Positions 1 to 12,024 are shown, counted from the first letter of the stretch. The stretch is 54,507 bases of DNA from Nitrospirota bacterium (GCA_004298335.1 SCTG01000048.1:1-54507), one strand, 5' to 3'. Translations and numbers: made by a program. Notes: a model not told the origin generated them from the sequence alone.

Positions 1-966
1 AACCAGCTGGTGCGCGCAGCCTGCCTCAAAGTCGCCGAATCGCCGGCGACCGCATACAACCCCTTGCTGATCTACGGCGGCGTGGGTTTGGGCAAGACGC
101 ATTTGATGCATGCCATCGGCAACTTCGTGCTGGAGCAGTCGGACCTCCGGATCGCGTACGTCACGTCCGAGCAGTTCACCAACGAGGTCATCAACGGCAT
201 CCGTTACGACAAAATGATCGACGTCCGCCGGCGTTACCGCAACATCGACATGCTGCTGGTGGACGACATCCAGTTCATCGCCGGCAAGCAGGCGACCCAG
301 GAAGAGTTCTTCCACACGTTCAACAGCCTCTATGAAGCCCGCAAGCAGATCGTGGTGTCGAGCGATCGTTACCCGAAAGACATGCCCGAGATGGAGGAAC
401 GCCTGCGCTCCCGCCTGGAGTGGGGCCTGGTCGCCGACATCCAGCCGTACCCGCTGGAGGCGCGGATCGCCATCCTGCAGGACAAAGCCGACCGGGAAGG
501 CATCGCGATGCCGAACGATGTTGCGCTCTTTGTGGCGACCAACATCAAGGCGAACATCCGGGAGCTGGAGGGTTCGCTGGTCAGACTGGGCGCCTACGCG
601 CAATTGACGGGGCAGACCATCACGCTCGAGATGGCGCAAAGCGTCCTCAAAGAACTGATCAACGAGAGAAAGCGCGTGATCACGCTGGATGCCGTGCAGG
701 AGGTCGTGGCCGAGAAATTTCACATCAAGATTTCAGAGATGAAGTCGAAGCGGCGAACCAGGGTATTGGTCTACCCGCGGCAGATCGCCATGTTCCTGTG
801 CCGGGAGATCACGCAGCAGTCCTATCCGGAGATCGCACGGCATTTCGGAGGCAAGGACCACACCACCGTCATGCACGCGTGCAAACAGATCGAGAAGGCC
901 AAGCAGAGCGATCCCGGCCTGCTCGGAACGCTCGAGGAACTGAAGCGCCAGATCACTGGCACCTAG
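1..966 (+). CDS. dnaA: Chromosomal replication initiator DnaA (5'-truncated by window)
   Basis: This is the C-terminal two thirds of DnaA, the AAA+ protein that opens oriC. The frame is open from base 1, so the N-terminal domains I-II lie outside the window. Walker A (GGVGLGKTH) is at about 76-102 and Walker B (LLVDDIQFIAGK) follows. Domain IV, which binds DnaA boxes, ends with the signature DHTTVMHACKQIEKA. The stop is 964-966, and dnaN starts 17 nt later behind a strong Shine-Dalgarno site. That leaves no room for an origin between dnaA and dnaN, so oriC is probably upstream of dnaA or elsewhere. Confidence 0.98.
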   Translation, partial: NQLVRAACLKVAESPATAYNPLLIYGGVGLGKTHLMHAIGNFVLEQSDLRIAYVTSEQFTNEVINGIRYDKMIDVRRRYRNIDMLLVDDIQFIAGKQATQEEFFHTFNSLYEARKQIVVSSDRYPKDMPEMEERLRSRLEWGLVADIQPYPLEARIAILQDKADREGIAMPNDVALFVATNIKANIRELEGSLVRLGAYAQLTGQTITLEMAQSVLKELINERKRVITLDAVQEVVAEKFHIKISEMKSKRRTRVLVYPRQIAMFLCREITQQSYPEIARHFGGKDHTTVMHACKQIEKAKQSDPGLLGTLEELKRQITGT

Positions 967-983
967 GCCAGAAGGAGGGGGCG

Positions 984-4599
<3,616 letters not shown>

Positions 4600-4615
4600 A
4601 GCGGGTGACGCCGGT

Positions 4616-4678
4616 CGGGGGCCCACCGCCGCGCGCAGCTTTTCGGAGCACGGCGGGGGAAACCGGTGGCAGGCCCCG
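4616..4678 (+). other. Hairpin in the gyrB-gyrA spacer
   Basis: The 96-nt spacer between gyrB and gyrA has two GC-rich arms, 4616-4628 (CGGGGGCCCACCG) and 4664-4678 (CGGTGGCAGGCCCCG). They pair with one small bulge. The hairpin ends just before the gyrA Shine-Dalgarno site (TTAGGAGG). No T-run follows, so it does not look like an intrinsic terminator. It could be a processing or attenuation structure. Its first bases loosely resemble the start of repeat unit B, but the rest does not match. Confidence 0.4.
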
Positions 4679-4695
4679 CAATTTAGGAGGCATGC

Positions 4696-7203
4696 ATGCC
4701 GGTAGATGAACGGTTAACCCAGATCGCCATCGAGGACGAGATGCGCTCGTCCTACCTCGATTACGCGATGAGCGTGATCGTGGGGCGCGCGCTGCCGGAC
4801 GTCCGCGACGGGCTGAAGCCGGTCCACCGCCGGATCCTCTACGGCATGCACGAGATGGGCCTGGTCCACAACCGGGCCTACCGCAAGTCCGCCAAGATCG
4901 TCGGCGAGATCATGGGGAACTACCATCCTCATGGCGACACGGCTATTTACGATACGCTGGTCCGCATGGCGCAGGACTTCAACATGCGCTATTGCCTCGT
5001 GGACGGCCAGGGCAACTTCGGCTCGGTGGACGGGGACCCGCCCGCCGCCATGCGGTACACCGAGGCGCGCCTCACGAAGCTCGCCGAGGAAATGCTGGCG
5101 GACATCGACAAGGAGACCGTTGATTTCCGCCCCAATTACGACGAATCGCGCGTCGAGCCGGTGGTCCTGCCGGCCAAGGTGCCGAACCTCCTGGTCAACG
5201 GCGCCGGCGGCATCGCGGTCGGGTACGCGACGAACATCCCGACCCATAATATTACCGAAGTGGTGGCGGGCCTCATCAGGCTGATCGACAACCCGGCCAC
5301 GACGGTCGATCAGCTCATGGAGGTCATCCCGGGCCCTGACTTTCCCACCGCCGGCTACATCTACGGCACGCAGGGCATCAAGGACGCCTACCACACGGGG
5401 CGCGGGCTGCTGACGCTTCGGGCCAAGGCGAGCATCGAGACCGACGAGCGCACCGAGCGCGACCGCATCATCGTCACGGAGATCCCCTATCAGGTCAACA
5501 AAGCCCGGCTGATCGAGAAGATCGCCGAGCTGATCACGGACAAGCGCATCGAAGGCATTTCGGACCTCCGCGACGAGTCGGACCGGGACGGGATGCGGAT
5601 CGTCATCGAGCTCAAGAAGGGCGAGATTCCGCTCGTGCTGCTCAACAACCTGTACAAGCACACGCCGATGCAGTCCACGTTCGGCGTGATCATGCTGGCG
5701 CTGGTCCACAACCGGCCGGAGGTGCTGACCCTCAAGCAGATCCTCGAGGCCTTCATCGAGCACCGGCGCGAGGTCGTGCTGCGCCGGACGGCGTTCGACC
5801 TGCGCAAGGCCGAAGAGCGGGCCCACATCCTCGAAGGCCTCAAGATCGCGCTGGATAATCTGGACGCCGTGATCGCCCTGATCAAGCGGTCGCGCTCGCC
5901 GGAGGAGGCGCGCAACGGCCTGATGCGGCAGTTCGCCTTGTCGGAGCTCCAGGCCAACGCCATTCTGGACATGAAGCTGCAGCGGCTCACGCAGCTGGAG
6001 CGGGAGAAACTGACGCAGGAGTACGAGGAGATCATCAAGCGCATTGCCTATCTCAAGTCCGTCCTGGGCTCCGAGCCGCTGGTCCGGCAGATCATCAAGG
6101 ACGAGCTCCTGGCCGTCAAGGAAGAGTACAAGGACGAGCGGCGGACGCAGATCGTCCCCGAAGAGGCGGAGATCAACGTCGAGGATTTGATCGCGCAGGA
6201 GGAGGTGGTGGTGACCATCTCCCACACCGGCTACATCAAGCGCAATCCGGTCTCGCTCTACCGGGCCCAGCGCCGCGGCGGCAAGGGCAAGATCGGGATG
6301 GGGATCAAGGAAGAGGACTTCGTCGAGACCCTCTTTACGGCCTCCACGCACGACTATCTCTTGTTTTTCACCGACGCCGGCAAGGTGTACTGGCTGAAAG
6401 TGCACGAGATTCCGGAGGCCGGCCGCGCCGCCAAGGGCAAGGCAATGGTCAACCTGCTGGCGCTCGCGGGCGATGAAAAGGTGACGGCCACCCTGCCCGT
6501 GAAAGAATTTCGCGAGGACCGCTACGTTGTCATGGCCACGCGGATGGGGACCATCAAGAAGACGGAGCTCTCGGCCTACGGGAACCCGCGCCAGGGCGGC
6601 ATCATCGCGCTCACGCTGGATGACGGCGACAAGCTGATCGGGGTGGAAATCACCGACGGCCAGCGGGAGATCCTGCTCGGCACGCGCGACGGGATCGTCA
6701 TCCGTTTCAAGGAAGAGGACGTCCGGCCGATGGGCCGCACGGCTCACGGCGTACGGGGCATCAGCCTGGACGAAGGCAACTATGTGATCGGCATGGAGAC
6801 GATCACGCCCGATTCGACCGCGTCGATCCTCACGGTCACGGAAGGCGGCTATGGGAAGCGCACGCTGGTGGGCGAGTACCGGCTCCAGGGCCGGGCCGGC
6901 CGCGGGATCATTTCCGTGAAAGTGACCGAGAAGAACGGCCCCGCGGTGTCGTTTCATCAGGTCCGTGACGGCGACGAGATCATGGTCATGACGGCCGAGG
7001 GCAAGATCCTGCGCACCAAGGTGGACGACGTGCGCGAGATCGGACGGAACGCGCAGGGCGTCCGGCTGATCGACATGGAGGAGACCGATCGCGTGGTGGG
7101 TGTGGCCAAGCTGGCCGAATCCTTGGGCGAACCCGCCGGCGACGGCGTTGCCGGCGGCAACGGAGACGACGCTGGCCCTCCGGCCCAGGGCAATGGAGGC
7201 TGA
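4696..7203 (+). CDS. gyrA: DNA gyrase subunit A
   Basis: The 835-residue breakage-reunion subunit of gyrase has its catalytic tyrosine at residue 121 in AAMRYTE. In the quinolone-resistance region ([10 protein letters not shown]) Thr82 and Asp86 correspond to E. coli Ser83 and Asp87; Thr at the first position is a natural variant in many lineages. The GyrA box (QRRGGKG) in the C-terminal wrapping domain distinguishes it from ParC. The ATG at 4696 follows TTAGGAGG; an out-of-frame ATG at 4692 was ignored. The glycine-rich tail overlaps the next gene by 11 nt. Confidence 0.98.
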   Translation: MPVDERLTQIAIEDEMRSSYLDYAMSVIVGRALPDVRDGLKPVHRRILYGMHEMGLVHNRAYRKSAKIVGEIMGNYHPHGDTAIYDTLVRMAQDFNMRYCLVDGQGNFGSVDGDPPAAMRYTEARLTKLAEEMLADIDKETVDFRPNYDESRVEPVVLPAKVPNLLVNGAGGIAVGYATNIPTHNITEVVAGLIRLIDNPATTVDQLMEVIPGPDFPTAGYIYGTQGIKDAYHTGRGLLTLRAKASIETDERTERDRIIVTEIPYQVNKARLIEKIAELITDKRIEGISDLRDESDRDGMRIVIELKKGEIPLVLLNNLYKHTPMQSTFGVIMLALVHNRPEVLTLKQILEAFIEHRREVVLRRTAFDLRKAEERAHILEGLKIALDNLDAVIALIKRSRSPEEARNGLMRQFALSELQANAILDMKLQRLTQLEREKLTQEYEEIIKRIAYLKSVLGSEPLVRQIIKDELLAVKEEYKDERRTQIVPEEAEINVEDLIAQEEVVVTISHTGYIKRNPVSLYRAQRRGGKGKIGMGIKEEDFVETLFTASTHDYLLFFTDAGKVYWLKVHEIPEAGRAAKGKAMVNLLALAGDEKVTATLPVKEFREDRYVVMATRMGTIKKTELSAYGNPRQGGIIALTLDDGDKLIGVEITDGQREILLGTRDGIVIRFKEEDVRPMGRTAHGVRGISLDEGNYVIGMETITPDSTASILTVTEGGYGKRTLVGEYRLQGRAGRGIISVKVTEKNGPAVSFHQVRDGDEIMVMTAEGKILRTKVDDVREIGRNAQGVRLIDMEETDRVVGVAKLAESLGEPAGDGVAGGNGDDAGPPAQGNGG

Positions 7204-7699
7204 GCAACCCCAGAAGCCGCTCGATCCCCTCGTCAAGACCGCGTTCACGCTCTGCATCGGACTGATCGTCATCACGGTGGCGGGGATGATCCTGACCGCG
7301 CCGGACCGGTCCATCCCGCCATACAGCGTCATGGCTCAGCACGGTGAGAACGTGACCGTCAACGTCCCGCCCCGCACGACCGATCGTGAGATTGAGGCCC
7401 TGCTGGTCCGTTTTCAGGCAGCCGGCCGCGGGAGCGGGGACGGATTCGCCCACCTTAAGATTAAGCCGACAACGCCCGGCGATCCCGCCGGGCGCTATCG
7501 GCGCCTGACGATCTATGTCTTCGACAATCCCGGCCTGGCGGACGAGCCCTCGTTGCGGGACTACCTCGCCGGCACGGACCCGTTGGCCAGGTCCGGCTTC
7601 GAGCGTGGCGTGCGGGGACTGTATCGGCTCACGGGCGAAACGGAATACGGCGCCGTCGGCGCCAAAGTCCTCTTTCGGGGGAACCGCAGCGGAGGCTAG
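7193..7699 (+). CDS. Small single-pass membrane protein of unknown function
   Basis: I do not recognise a family. The 168-residue product has a charged N-terminus, one hydrophobic segment at about residues 16-34 ([17 protein letters not shown]), then a soluble domain. This suggests a cytoplasmic N-terminus and periplasmic body. The ATG at 7193 lies inside the end of gyrA (11-nt overlap), so translational coupling to gyrA is likely. Its stop overlaps the 3' end of dciA on the other strand by 4 nt (7696-7699). The C-terminal part contains an ordinary mix of charged and hydrophobic residues, with no motif seen. Confidence 0.75.
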   Translation: MEAEQPQKPLDPLVKTAFTLCIGLIVITVAGMILTAPDRSIPPYSVMAQHGENVTVNVPPRTTDREIEALLVRFQAAGRGSGDGFAHLKIKPTTPGDPAGRYRRLTIYVFDNPGLADEPSLRDYLAGTDPLARSGFERGVRGLYRLTGETEYGAVGAKVLFRGNRSGG

Positions 7700-8169
7700 G
7701 GCGCGGATTTCGAGAAGAGCGCTTTCAGGCGCGTTTGGAGGTCAGGATCGGCGACGGCTTGCACCGTCGCGTCGATGGCGGTGCGTGTCTCTACGCTGAG
7801 ATCCTCCTCCGCCTGTTCGGCGGGCGCGGGGCGAGAGGAGGGTCCTGCGCCGGCATCCGGAGAAGGCACGGTCCCGACCCTGAGGACGATATCGGTGAGC
7901 GCCTCGCCGTCCGCCGCGGCGTTGATCTTGGCCAGCAGTTCCGGTTTGAGGAAGAGCAGCTGCTGGAGCCAGACGGAGTTCTCGGCCACCAGGTAGAGCT
8001 TGCGGTGCCGGACGGAGTCCGGCCACGTGTGGCGTGCGACGTGTTCACCGACGATCTCGAGCCAGTGCTGCTGGAGCCTGCATTCCAGCATGTGGATCGC
8101 CATGCCGTGAGTTTTGAGAAACCGGGCGAGGATGTCCGGCAGCGGGTTCAGGCTGGGGCGCTTGGCCAT
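7696..8169 (-). CDS. dciA: DUF721 / DciA-like helicase loader protein
   Basis: The 157-residue protein has the DUF721 pattern: an N-terminal helix (PLPDILARFLKTHG), then WLEIVGEHVARHTWPDSVRHRKLYL (split here only in description) and AENSVWLQQLLFLKPELL. Members of this family (DciA) act with the replicative helicase DnaB in bacteria lacking DnaC/DnaI loaders. The C-terminal half is Pro/Ala-rich and probably disordered, which is usual for the family. It is convergent with the gyrA-linked membrane gene. A -10 hexamer lies only 6 nt before the ATG, so the mRNA may be leaderless. The role in helicase loading is from family knowledge. Confidence 0.85.
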   Translation of the reverse strand: MAKRPSLNPLPDILARFLKTHGMAIHMLECRLQQHWLEIVGEHVARHTWPDSVRHRKLYLVAENSVWLQQLLFLKPELLAKINAAADGEALTDIVLRVGTVPSPDAGAGPSSRPAPAEQAEEDLSVETRTAIDATVQAVADPDLQTRLKALFSKSAP

Positions 8170-8175
8170 GGGCGT

Positions 8176-8181
8176 ATCGTA
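8176..8181 (-). promoter_or_regulatory. Leaderless -10 element of dciA
   Basis: On the minus strand TACGAT is followed by 6 nt (ACGCCC) and then the ATG of dciA. A start site 6-8 nt after the hexamer would fall on the start codon, predicting a leaderless mRNA. No Shine-Dalgarno sequence is visible. Confidence 0.5.
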
Positions 8182-8219
8182 GTACCTGACCGCGATAGCG
8201 TCAAGACGAAGGAGCCGTC

Positions 8220-8420
8220 ATGAAAATCAAAACGCTCTTTGACAATTCGCTCTTCGAGGAGTTCATGGGGCAGGCGCTGGAGAAGTTCGAAGAACATCTG
8301 AAGAACGAGGAGATCAAGAAGGGGCCGCTGGAGCAGCGTATGCGGGGGGCGCGGGAGTTCGCGGTATTCCTGCTGGGGCGGGGGCATCGCAAAGGGGAGC
8401 GGACGAAAGGACGGATATAA
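8220..8420 (+). CDS. Small conserved-looking protein, 66 aa, unknown
   Basis: The 66-residue product starts MKIKTLFDNSLFEEFM and is rich in Glu and Lys with a helical, amphipathic look (QALEKFEEHLKNEEIKK), ending in a basic tail. An AAGGAG Shine-Dalgarno site at about 8208-8213 supports the ATG at 8220. It is divergent from dciA (50-nt gap). Repeat unit A begins 7 nt after its stop, and tmRNA follows. I do not recognise a family. It reads as a real small cytoplasmic protein rather than noise because of the ribosome binding site and low-bias composition. Confidence 0.65.
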   Translation: MKIKTLFDNSLFEEFMGQALEKFEEHLKNEEIKKGPLEQRMRGAREFAVFLLGRGHRKGERTKGRI

Positions 8421-8427
8421 GATGCCC

Positions 8428-8514
8428 GTCGCGGGGCCGTCTCATCGCTCCTGCGCGCGCGTCACGAATAAGCAGATGCCGCTCGCTTACGGGCGCGGTT
8501 GAGACAGGCCCCGC
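8428..8514 (+). repeat. Structured repeat unit A, solo copy 1
   Basis: This 87-bp unit lies between the 66-aa gene and tmRNA. Its ends form a stem, GCGGGGCCGTCTCA with TGAGACAGGCCCCGC, around a core (CGAATAAGCAGATGCC) shared with copies at 28127 and 52662. The stem sequence differs from the other two copies but stays paired. This copy has no unit B. It is one of five repeat loci in the window. Confidence 0.85.
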
Positions 8515-8561
8515 GCCTGTTCCAGCTGCTGACGAAGTGGAAATGGCCGCTAGCTTTGCGA

Positions 8562-8567
8562 TATAGT
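8562..8567 (+). promoter_or_regulatory. -10 element of ssrA
   Basis: TATAGT ends 10 nt before the first base of the mature tmRNA. No convincing -35 hexamer is seen at 16-18 nt upstream, so this is a partial promoter call. Confidence 0.5.
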
Positions 8568-8577
8568 ATGTACGAAA

Positions 8578-8922
8578 GGGGGCGACCGGCTTCGACGGGG
8601 GTCATGACGCCAGGGTGGCATGCCGAGCTCCGGGAACTCGTAAAAGTCCGGAAACAATAACTGCCAACGAACAACTGGCACTCGCTGCTTAATTAAGCGG
8701 TGACGTCTCTCTTCTGACGCCCGCGCGGGGGATGAGGCGACGATTGCGGGCTGGCCCGACGCTGGTGCTCAGCGGCGGCGGGCGAGATGCACTGGGCTAG
8801 CGACTGTTCTAAGCCTGCCGGAGGGCGTGGACGGAAGCGAAACCCCAAATCGCCGGCTATGCATGTAGAAGCCCTTCGCTGACGGTCTTCGGACAGGGGT
8901 TCAACTCCCCTCGCCTCCACCA
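8578..8922 (+). ncRNA. ssrA: Transfer-messenger RNA (tmRNA)
   Basis: The 345-nt one-piece tmRNA rescues stalled ribosomes and tags the incomplete protein for degradation. The 5' end GGGGGCGACCGGCTTCGACGGGG is the family signature (shown in parts: GGGGGCGACC, TTCGACGGGG). It pairs with the 3' end CGCCTCC, which is followed by an encoded CCA. The T-arm GGTTCAACTCC is at 8898-8908. The tag frame starts at GCC 8663 and reads ANEQLALAA to the TAA at 8690. That is nine codons with the protease-recognised LAA end. An intrinsic terminator follows directly. Confidence 0.97.
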
Positions 8923-8926
8923 TCAT

Positions 8927-8956
8927 AAGCCCCTGGGTCGCGGGACTCAGGGGCTT
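8927..8956 (+). terminator. Intrinsic terminator of ssrA
   Basis: Arms AAGCCCCTG (8927-8935) and CAGGGGCTT (8948-8956) form a 9-bp stem followed by TTTATT. It begins 5 nt after the tmRNA CCA end. The stop codon of the minus-strand cNMP-fold gene lies in its T-tract, so it might also slow transcription from that side. Confidence 0.88.
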
Positions 8957-8957
8957 T

Positions 8958-9428
8958 TTATTGGGCCGTCTCGTCCGGGAAGGACAGGCACTCGGCATGT
9001 TCGCCGGACACCATCTTCAGGCGGCGGCTGGTCGCCTGGGCCAGCTTTTTGAAGATTTTATAGCCGAGGACCGGGCTGGTCTCCATCAACTGGGAGAATT
9101 TCATGCTGTCGATCGCCACGGCCTTGAACGGCTCGGTCGCCTGCACGGTCGCCGATGCGACGGTGTTATCATACAGGGAGAGCTCCCCGATGATGGTCCC
9201 TTTCTTGACGTCCCCGATCACCGATTGCTTCGACTGATCCACGCCTTTGGTGACGACGGCCTGCCCTGCGAGGAGGAAGAAGACGGACTTGACGGGCAGG
9301 CCTTCCTTGATGAGGCGGTCGTCGGCTTTTCCCTCCACCAAGCGGCAGAGGGGCGCAATGTGATTGATCTCCTCGTCGGTGAGATCCTTAAAGAGGGACA
9401 CCTGCTTGAGAAATTCTGGGAAGGTCAT
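8958..9428 (-). CDS. Cyclic nucleotide-binding-fold regulatory protein, no HTH
   Basis: The 156-residue protein is a single Crp-type beta-barrel: FPEFLKQVSLFKDLTDEE at the N-terminus, GLPVKSVFFLLAGQAVV, then IIGELSLYDNTVASATVQA. The phosphate-binding cassette has the GEL motif but lacks the arginine that binds the cyclic phosphate in classical cAMP receptors, so ligand binding is uncertain. There is no DNA-binding domain. Such stand-alone domains usually modulate a partner by contact. The stop abuts the ssrA terminator. A TATAAT at 9482-9487 lies about 54 nt upstream of the start. Confidence 0.88.
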   Translation of the reverse strand: MTFPEFLKQVSLFKDLTDEEINHIAPLCRLVEGKADDRLIKEGLPVKSVFFLLAGQAVVTKGVDQSKQSVIGDVKKGTIIGELSLYDNTVASATVQATEPFKAVAIDSMKFSQLMETSPVLGYKIFKKLAQATSRRLKMVSGEHAECLSFPDETAQ

Positions 9429-9481
9429 CTGCGCGTCTCCTGATGCCTGTTCACAACGGACCGACGTCTCGGACAGCGCCC

Positions 9482-9487
9482 ATTATA
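9482..9487 (-). promoter_or_regulatory. -10 element for the cNMP-fold gene
   Basis: The minus strand reads TATAAT here, 53 nt before the start codon at 9428. The -35 region is poor, so only the -10 is called. Confidence 0.45.
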
Positions 9488-9565
9488 AACAATCGCGGAG
9501 CGAGAAGCACGTATCCATTGGGCCGGGACTGGCATGCGGCGGAAATCTCGTGTAACGTTGGCGGG

Positions 9566-9919
9566 ATGCCACGCACGTTGAAACCCTGTCCGTCATCGCC
9601 CAACTGCGTCTCGTCGCTGGCGGAAGAGGACTCGCAGCATCGCGTGCCGCCGCTGAGTTGGACCGGCGACCTCGTGCAGGCGAAGGGCCGGCTCCGGCAA
9701 GCCGTGCTGGCGGCCGGATACGCCACCTTCGTCGTCGAAGAAGACACCTACTGGCGCGTCGAATTTCGCAGCCGCCTCTTTCGATTTGTGGACGATGTGG
9801 AGTTCCTCTTCGATCCGCAGGCCCGGCGGATCCATATCCGTTCGGCCTCGCGCGTGGGGCACTCGGACCTGGGCGTGAACCGCAAGCGGGTTGAAAAGAT
9901 TCGGTTGCTCTTTCCATAG
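9566..9919 (+). CDS. DUF1499 family protein
   Basis: The 117-residue protein has the N-terminal family signature CPSSPNCVSS, followed by WTGDLVQAKGRLRQAV and a C-terminal SASRVGHSDLGVNRKRVEKI segment (quoted in part as RVGHSDLGVN). These match DUF1499, whose biochemical role is unknown. I chose the ATG at 9566 because the signature follows at once; an earlier in-frame start at 9443 would add 41 residues without family similarity. No strong ribosome binding site is seen. The PilZ gene starts 7 nt after the stop, so these genes may form an operon. Confidence 0.85.
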   Translation: MPRTLKPCPSSPNCVSSLAEEDSQHRVPPLSWTGDLVQAKGRLRQAVLAAGYATFVVEEDTYWRVEFRSRLFRFVDDVEFLFDPQARRIHIRSASRVGHSDLGVNRKRVEKIRLLFP

Positions 9920-9926
9920 GTGCGTG

Positions 9927-10436
9927 ATGGATGAAAACCCGCTCCCAACGGACGACTCTCAAAGCAAAACCTTTCTGGTCAAGTGCGACCGCTGCGGCGC
10001 CACCAAGGAGCTGCATCTGTCCGATTTCGCGCTGGACGCAGACGATCCTTTCCAGTACGCCTGCGCCTGCGGGAATACGTGCCGGGCCGTCCTCAGCCAA
10101 CCCCGCGCGCTGCGCAAAACGGTCGATCTCATCTGCAGTTTCAAGCTTGTCTCGGACTCCCGGAAGGTCGACCAGTTCGCCGACGTGCTCGACATCTCCG
10201 CGAGCGGCATGCGCATCCAAACGGACCCTATCAAGAATATCGCCGAGGGCGAAGCCCTGACCGTGACGATCCTTCTGAGCAAGAAGGAGAAGACGAAAGT
10301 GGAACTGTGCGGCGTGATCCGCCGGATCATCCAGGAAAAGCCCGGCCTTGTCCTGGGCATCGAATTCCGGGCCCTGACGGATGACCACCGCCGGGCGCTC
10401 GCTCCCTATTTGACCGCGGGCACGGGCCATGCCTGA
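9927..10436 (+). CDS. PilZ domain protein with N-terminal cysteine pairs
   Basis: The 169-residue protein starts MDENPLP. Residues 20-52 carry Cys20-x2-Cys23 and Cys46-x-Cys48-x3-Cys52, which look like a zinc ribbon. Residues 60-160 form a PilZ-like domain with a basic patch (RALRK) and the DISASGMRI motif (D-x-S-x-x-G) that contacts c-di-GMP in this family. A c-di-GMP effector role is inferred; the first arginine motif is not the textbook RxxxR. The last 8 nt overlap the next gene, so coupling is likely. The ATG at 9927 was preferred over one at 9891 that overlaps DUF1499. Confidence 0.8.
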   Translation: MDENPLPTDDSQSKTFLVKCDRCGATKELHLSDFALDADDPFQYACACGNTCRAVLSQPRALRKTVDLICSFKLVSDSRKVDQFADVLDISASGMRIQTDPIKNIAEGEALTVTILLSKKEKTKVELCGVIRRIIQEKPGLVLGIEFRALTDDHRRALAPYLTAGTGHA

Positions 10437-11418
10437 GAAGAAACCACGCAAGTCGAAGGCCGCCGGGCGACGGCGGAGGAAACCCGCAGGGGCCTCGACG
10501 GGACTGCTGGCAACGGAACTGCAGGCGGCGCCGCCGCCGGGCGAAGTCGCCGATCTGCACCGCACGATCGAGGATGACGGCGGGAAGGCGCTTGCCCTGT
10601 ACCGGGAGCCCTACGGCGGACGCTGGGTCGTCCTGGCCGCGCTTCCGATCGAGAAGGTGGAGCCCACGCCCTATCAACGCAATCTCTCCGACACGCACGT
10701 CCGCAAGCTTGAAGCCGTGATCGGCAAGCTCGGGCGCTTTCTCGACCCGATCATAGCGGTGCGCGCGCCTGAAGGGCAACCCGCCCGGTACTGGACGCCG
10801 AACGGGCATCACCGCCTCTCGGCGATGAAGACGCTGGGCGCGAAGAGCATCACGGCCATCGTGGTGCCGGAAGCCGCCGCCGCCTATCAGATCCTGGCGT
10901 TGAACACCGAGAAGGCGCACAACCTTCGAGAAAAGGCGCTGGAAGTCATCCGCATGTACAAAGAACTGACGTGCCTGGACGGCGCCACGGAAGAGACCTA
11001 CGCGCTCGAATTCGAGGACCCGGCCTTCATTACCCTCGGGCTCTGCTACGAGGAGCGGCCGCGCTTCAGCGGCGGCGCGTATCATCCGGTGCTCAAGCGC
11101 GTGGACGGCTTCCTCCGGGGCCACCTGCGCGCGGCGCTGGAGACCCGCCGGACGCGTGCGCAGACGCTGCTCGCGCTGGACGATCTGGTCGTGCAGAAGG
11201 TCGAGGCCCTGAAAGCCAAGGGACTGACAAGCCCCTATCTCAAGAGCTTCGTCGTCGCCCGGATCAATCCGGTCCGCTTCCGGCCGAAGGAGGCCGAACC
11301 GTTGTCCTTTGATGAAGCCCTGGACCGTATGACCAAGGCGGCCGGGAAACTGAATCCCGAGAAGGTCAGAATCGACGACCTCGCCCGATCCGGGGGCGCG
11401 CCCGACGAGAGCGGGTGA
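10429..11418 (+). CDS. Orphan ParB/Srx-nuclease-fold protein
   Basis: The 329-residue protein starts with a Lys/Arg-rich tail (residues 1-20). A ParB N-terminal-like domain follows at about 70-150: IEKVEPTPYQRN, then LGRFLDPIIAV, then GHHRLSA at 126-132 in place of the GERRxxA motif. This fold binds CTP in ParB and hydrolyses ATP in sulfiredoxin. The C-terminal half is not the ParB helix-turn-helix or dimer domain, and I do not recognise it. It overlaps the PilZ gene by 8 nt and precedes a CheY-like gene by 26 nt. A true parB is present at 19144, so this one is not the segregation protein. Confidence 0.75.
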   Translation: MPEKKPRKSKAAGRRRRKPAGASTGLLATELQAAPPPGEVADLHRTIEDDGGKALALYREPYGGRWVVLAALPIEKVEPTPYQRNLSDTHVRKLEAVIGKLGRFLDPIIAVRAPEGQPARYWTPNGHHRLSAMKTLGAKSITAIVVPEAAAAYQILALNTEKAHNLREKALEVIRMYKELTCLDGATEETYALEFEDPAFITLGLCYEERPRFSGGAYHPVLKRVDGFLRGHLRAALETRRTRAQTLLALDDLVVQKVEALKAKGLTSPYLKSFVVARINPVRFRPKEAEPLSFDEALDRMTKAAGKLNPEKVRIDDLARSGGAPDESG

Positions 11419-11444
11419 GTGCATGAAACGCACGGTGCGGTGAT

Positions 11445-11813
11445 ATGGCCAGGATTCTGTTTATCGATGATGATGCCCACACCGGGGATATTTTCAAGGT
11501 GATCCTCGAAGACGCGGGGCACGACGTGGTCGTGGCCCGGGACGGGGTCGAGGGGCTCGCGTTCTACCGCCGCAACCCCACGGACCTGATCATCACCGAT
11601 ATCATGATGCCGGTGAAAGACGGCATGGCGGTCATCAACGAGTTGAAACGCGACTTTCCAGACGCCAAGATCATCGCCATCTCCGGGTCGGATGAGGACG
11701 AGCGGCGGCAGTTCTTTTTCGATGTCTCACGGATCCTGGGCGCCAAGCGGACTTTTCAGAAACCGGTCGATCCCGGCGAACTGCTGGCCGCGATCAAGGA
11801 GTTATTGCGTTGA
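11445..11813 (+). CDS. Single-domain response regulator (CheY-like)
   Basis: The 122-residue protein is a receiver domain only. The acidic pocket is at Asp8-Asp10, the phospho-acceptor is Asp52 in TDIMMP, the switch Ser is in IAISGSDED near residue 80, and the conserved Lys is at 106 (FQKPVDP). It has no output domain, so it probably acts by protein contact. No histidine kinase lies nearby. The start ATG at 11445 has no strong Shine-Dalgarno site. It follows the ParB-fold gene on the same strand and may be its operon partner. Confidence 0.92.
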   Translation: MARILFIDDDAHTGDIFKVILEDAGHDVVVARDGVEGLAFYRRNPTDLIITDIMMPVKDGMAVINELKRDFPDAKIIAISGSDEDERRQFFFDVSRILGAKRTFQKPVDPGELLAAIKELLR

Positions 11814-11842
11814 TTGACACCCTCGGGCATCGCCCTTATAAT
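11814..11842 (+). promoter_or_regulatory. Consensus sigma70-type promoter of rpmH
   Basis: TTGACA (11814-11819), a 17-nt spacer and TATAAT (11837-11842) match the consensus in all 12 positions. The start site should be near 11849, about 38 nt before rpmH. The -35 lies one base after the stop of the response regulator. It should drive the rpmH-rnpA-yidD-yidC block strongly. Confidence 0.93.
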
Positions 11843-11886
11843 GACGTTTCAATTCACCGCATAACTGAAAACGAAGGAGTCATCAC

Positions 11887-12024
11887 ATGTCCGCCACAAT
11901 GCGGCAATCCTCGAACAAGGCGCGGAAACGCACCCACGGGTTTCTCGAACGGATGAAATCAAAAGGCGGCCGACGGACGTTGGCGCGCCGCAGGGCCAAG
12001 GGACGGCACAAGCTGACCGTCTGA
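11887..12024 (+). CDS. rpmH: 50S ribosomal protein L34
   Basis: The 45-residue, highly basic protein reads [14 protein letters not shown] and ends [14 protein letters not shown], which is diagnostic of L34. It sits in the large ribosomal subunit. AAGGAG at 11874-11879 supports the ATG at 11887. It leads the conserved rpmH-rnpA-yidD-yidC order, with rnpA starting 10 nt after its stop. It has a full-consensus promoter. Confidence 0.97.
   Translation: MSATMRQSSNKARKRTHGFLERMKSKGGRRTLARRRAKGRHKLTV

Noticed and set aside
4600..4650. Degenerate copy of repeat unit B in the gyrB-gyrA gap
   Set aside because: The first 15 bases resemble GCGGGTGGCGCCGGG, but no later part of unit B can be aligned.
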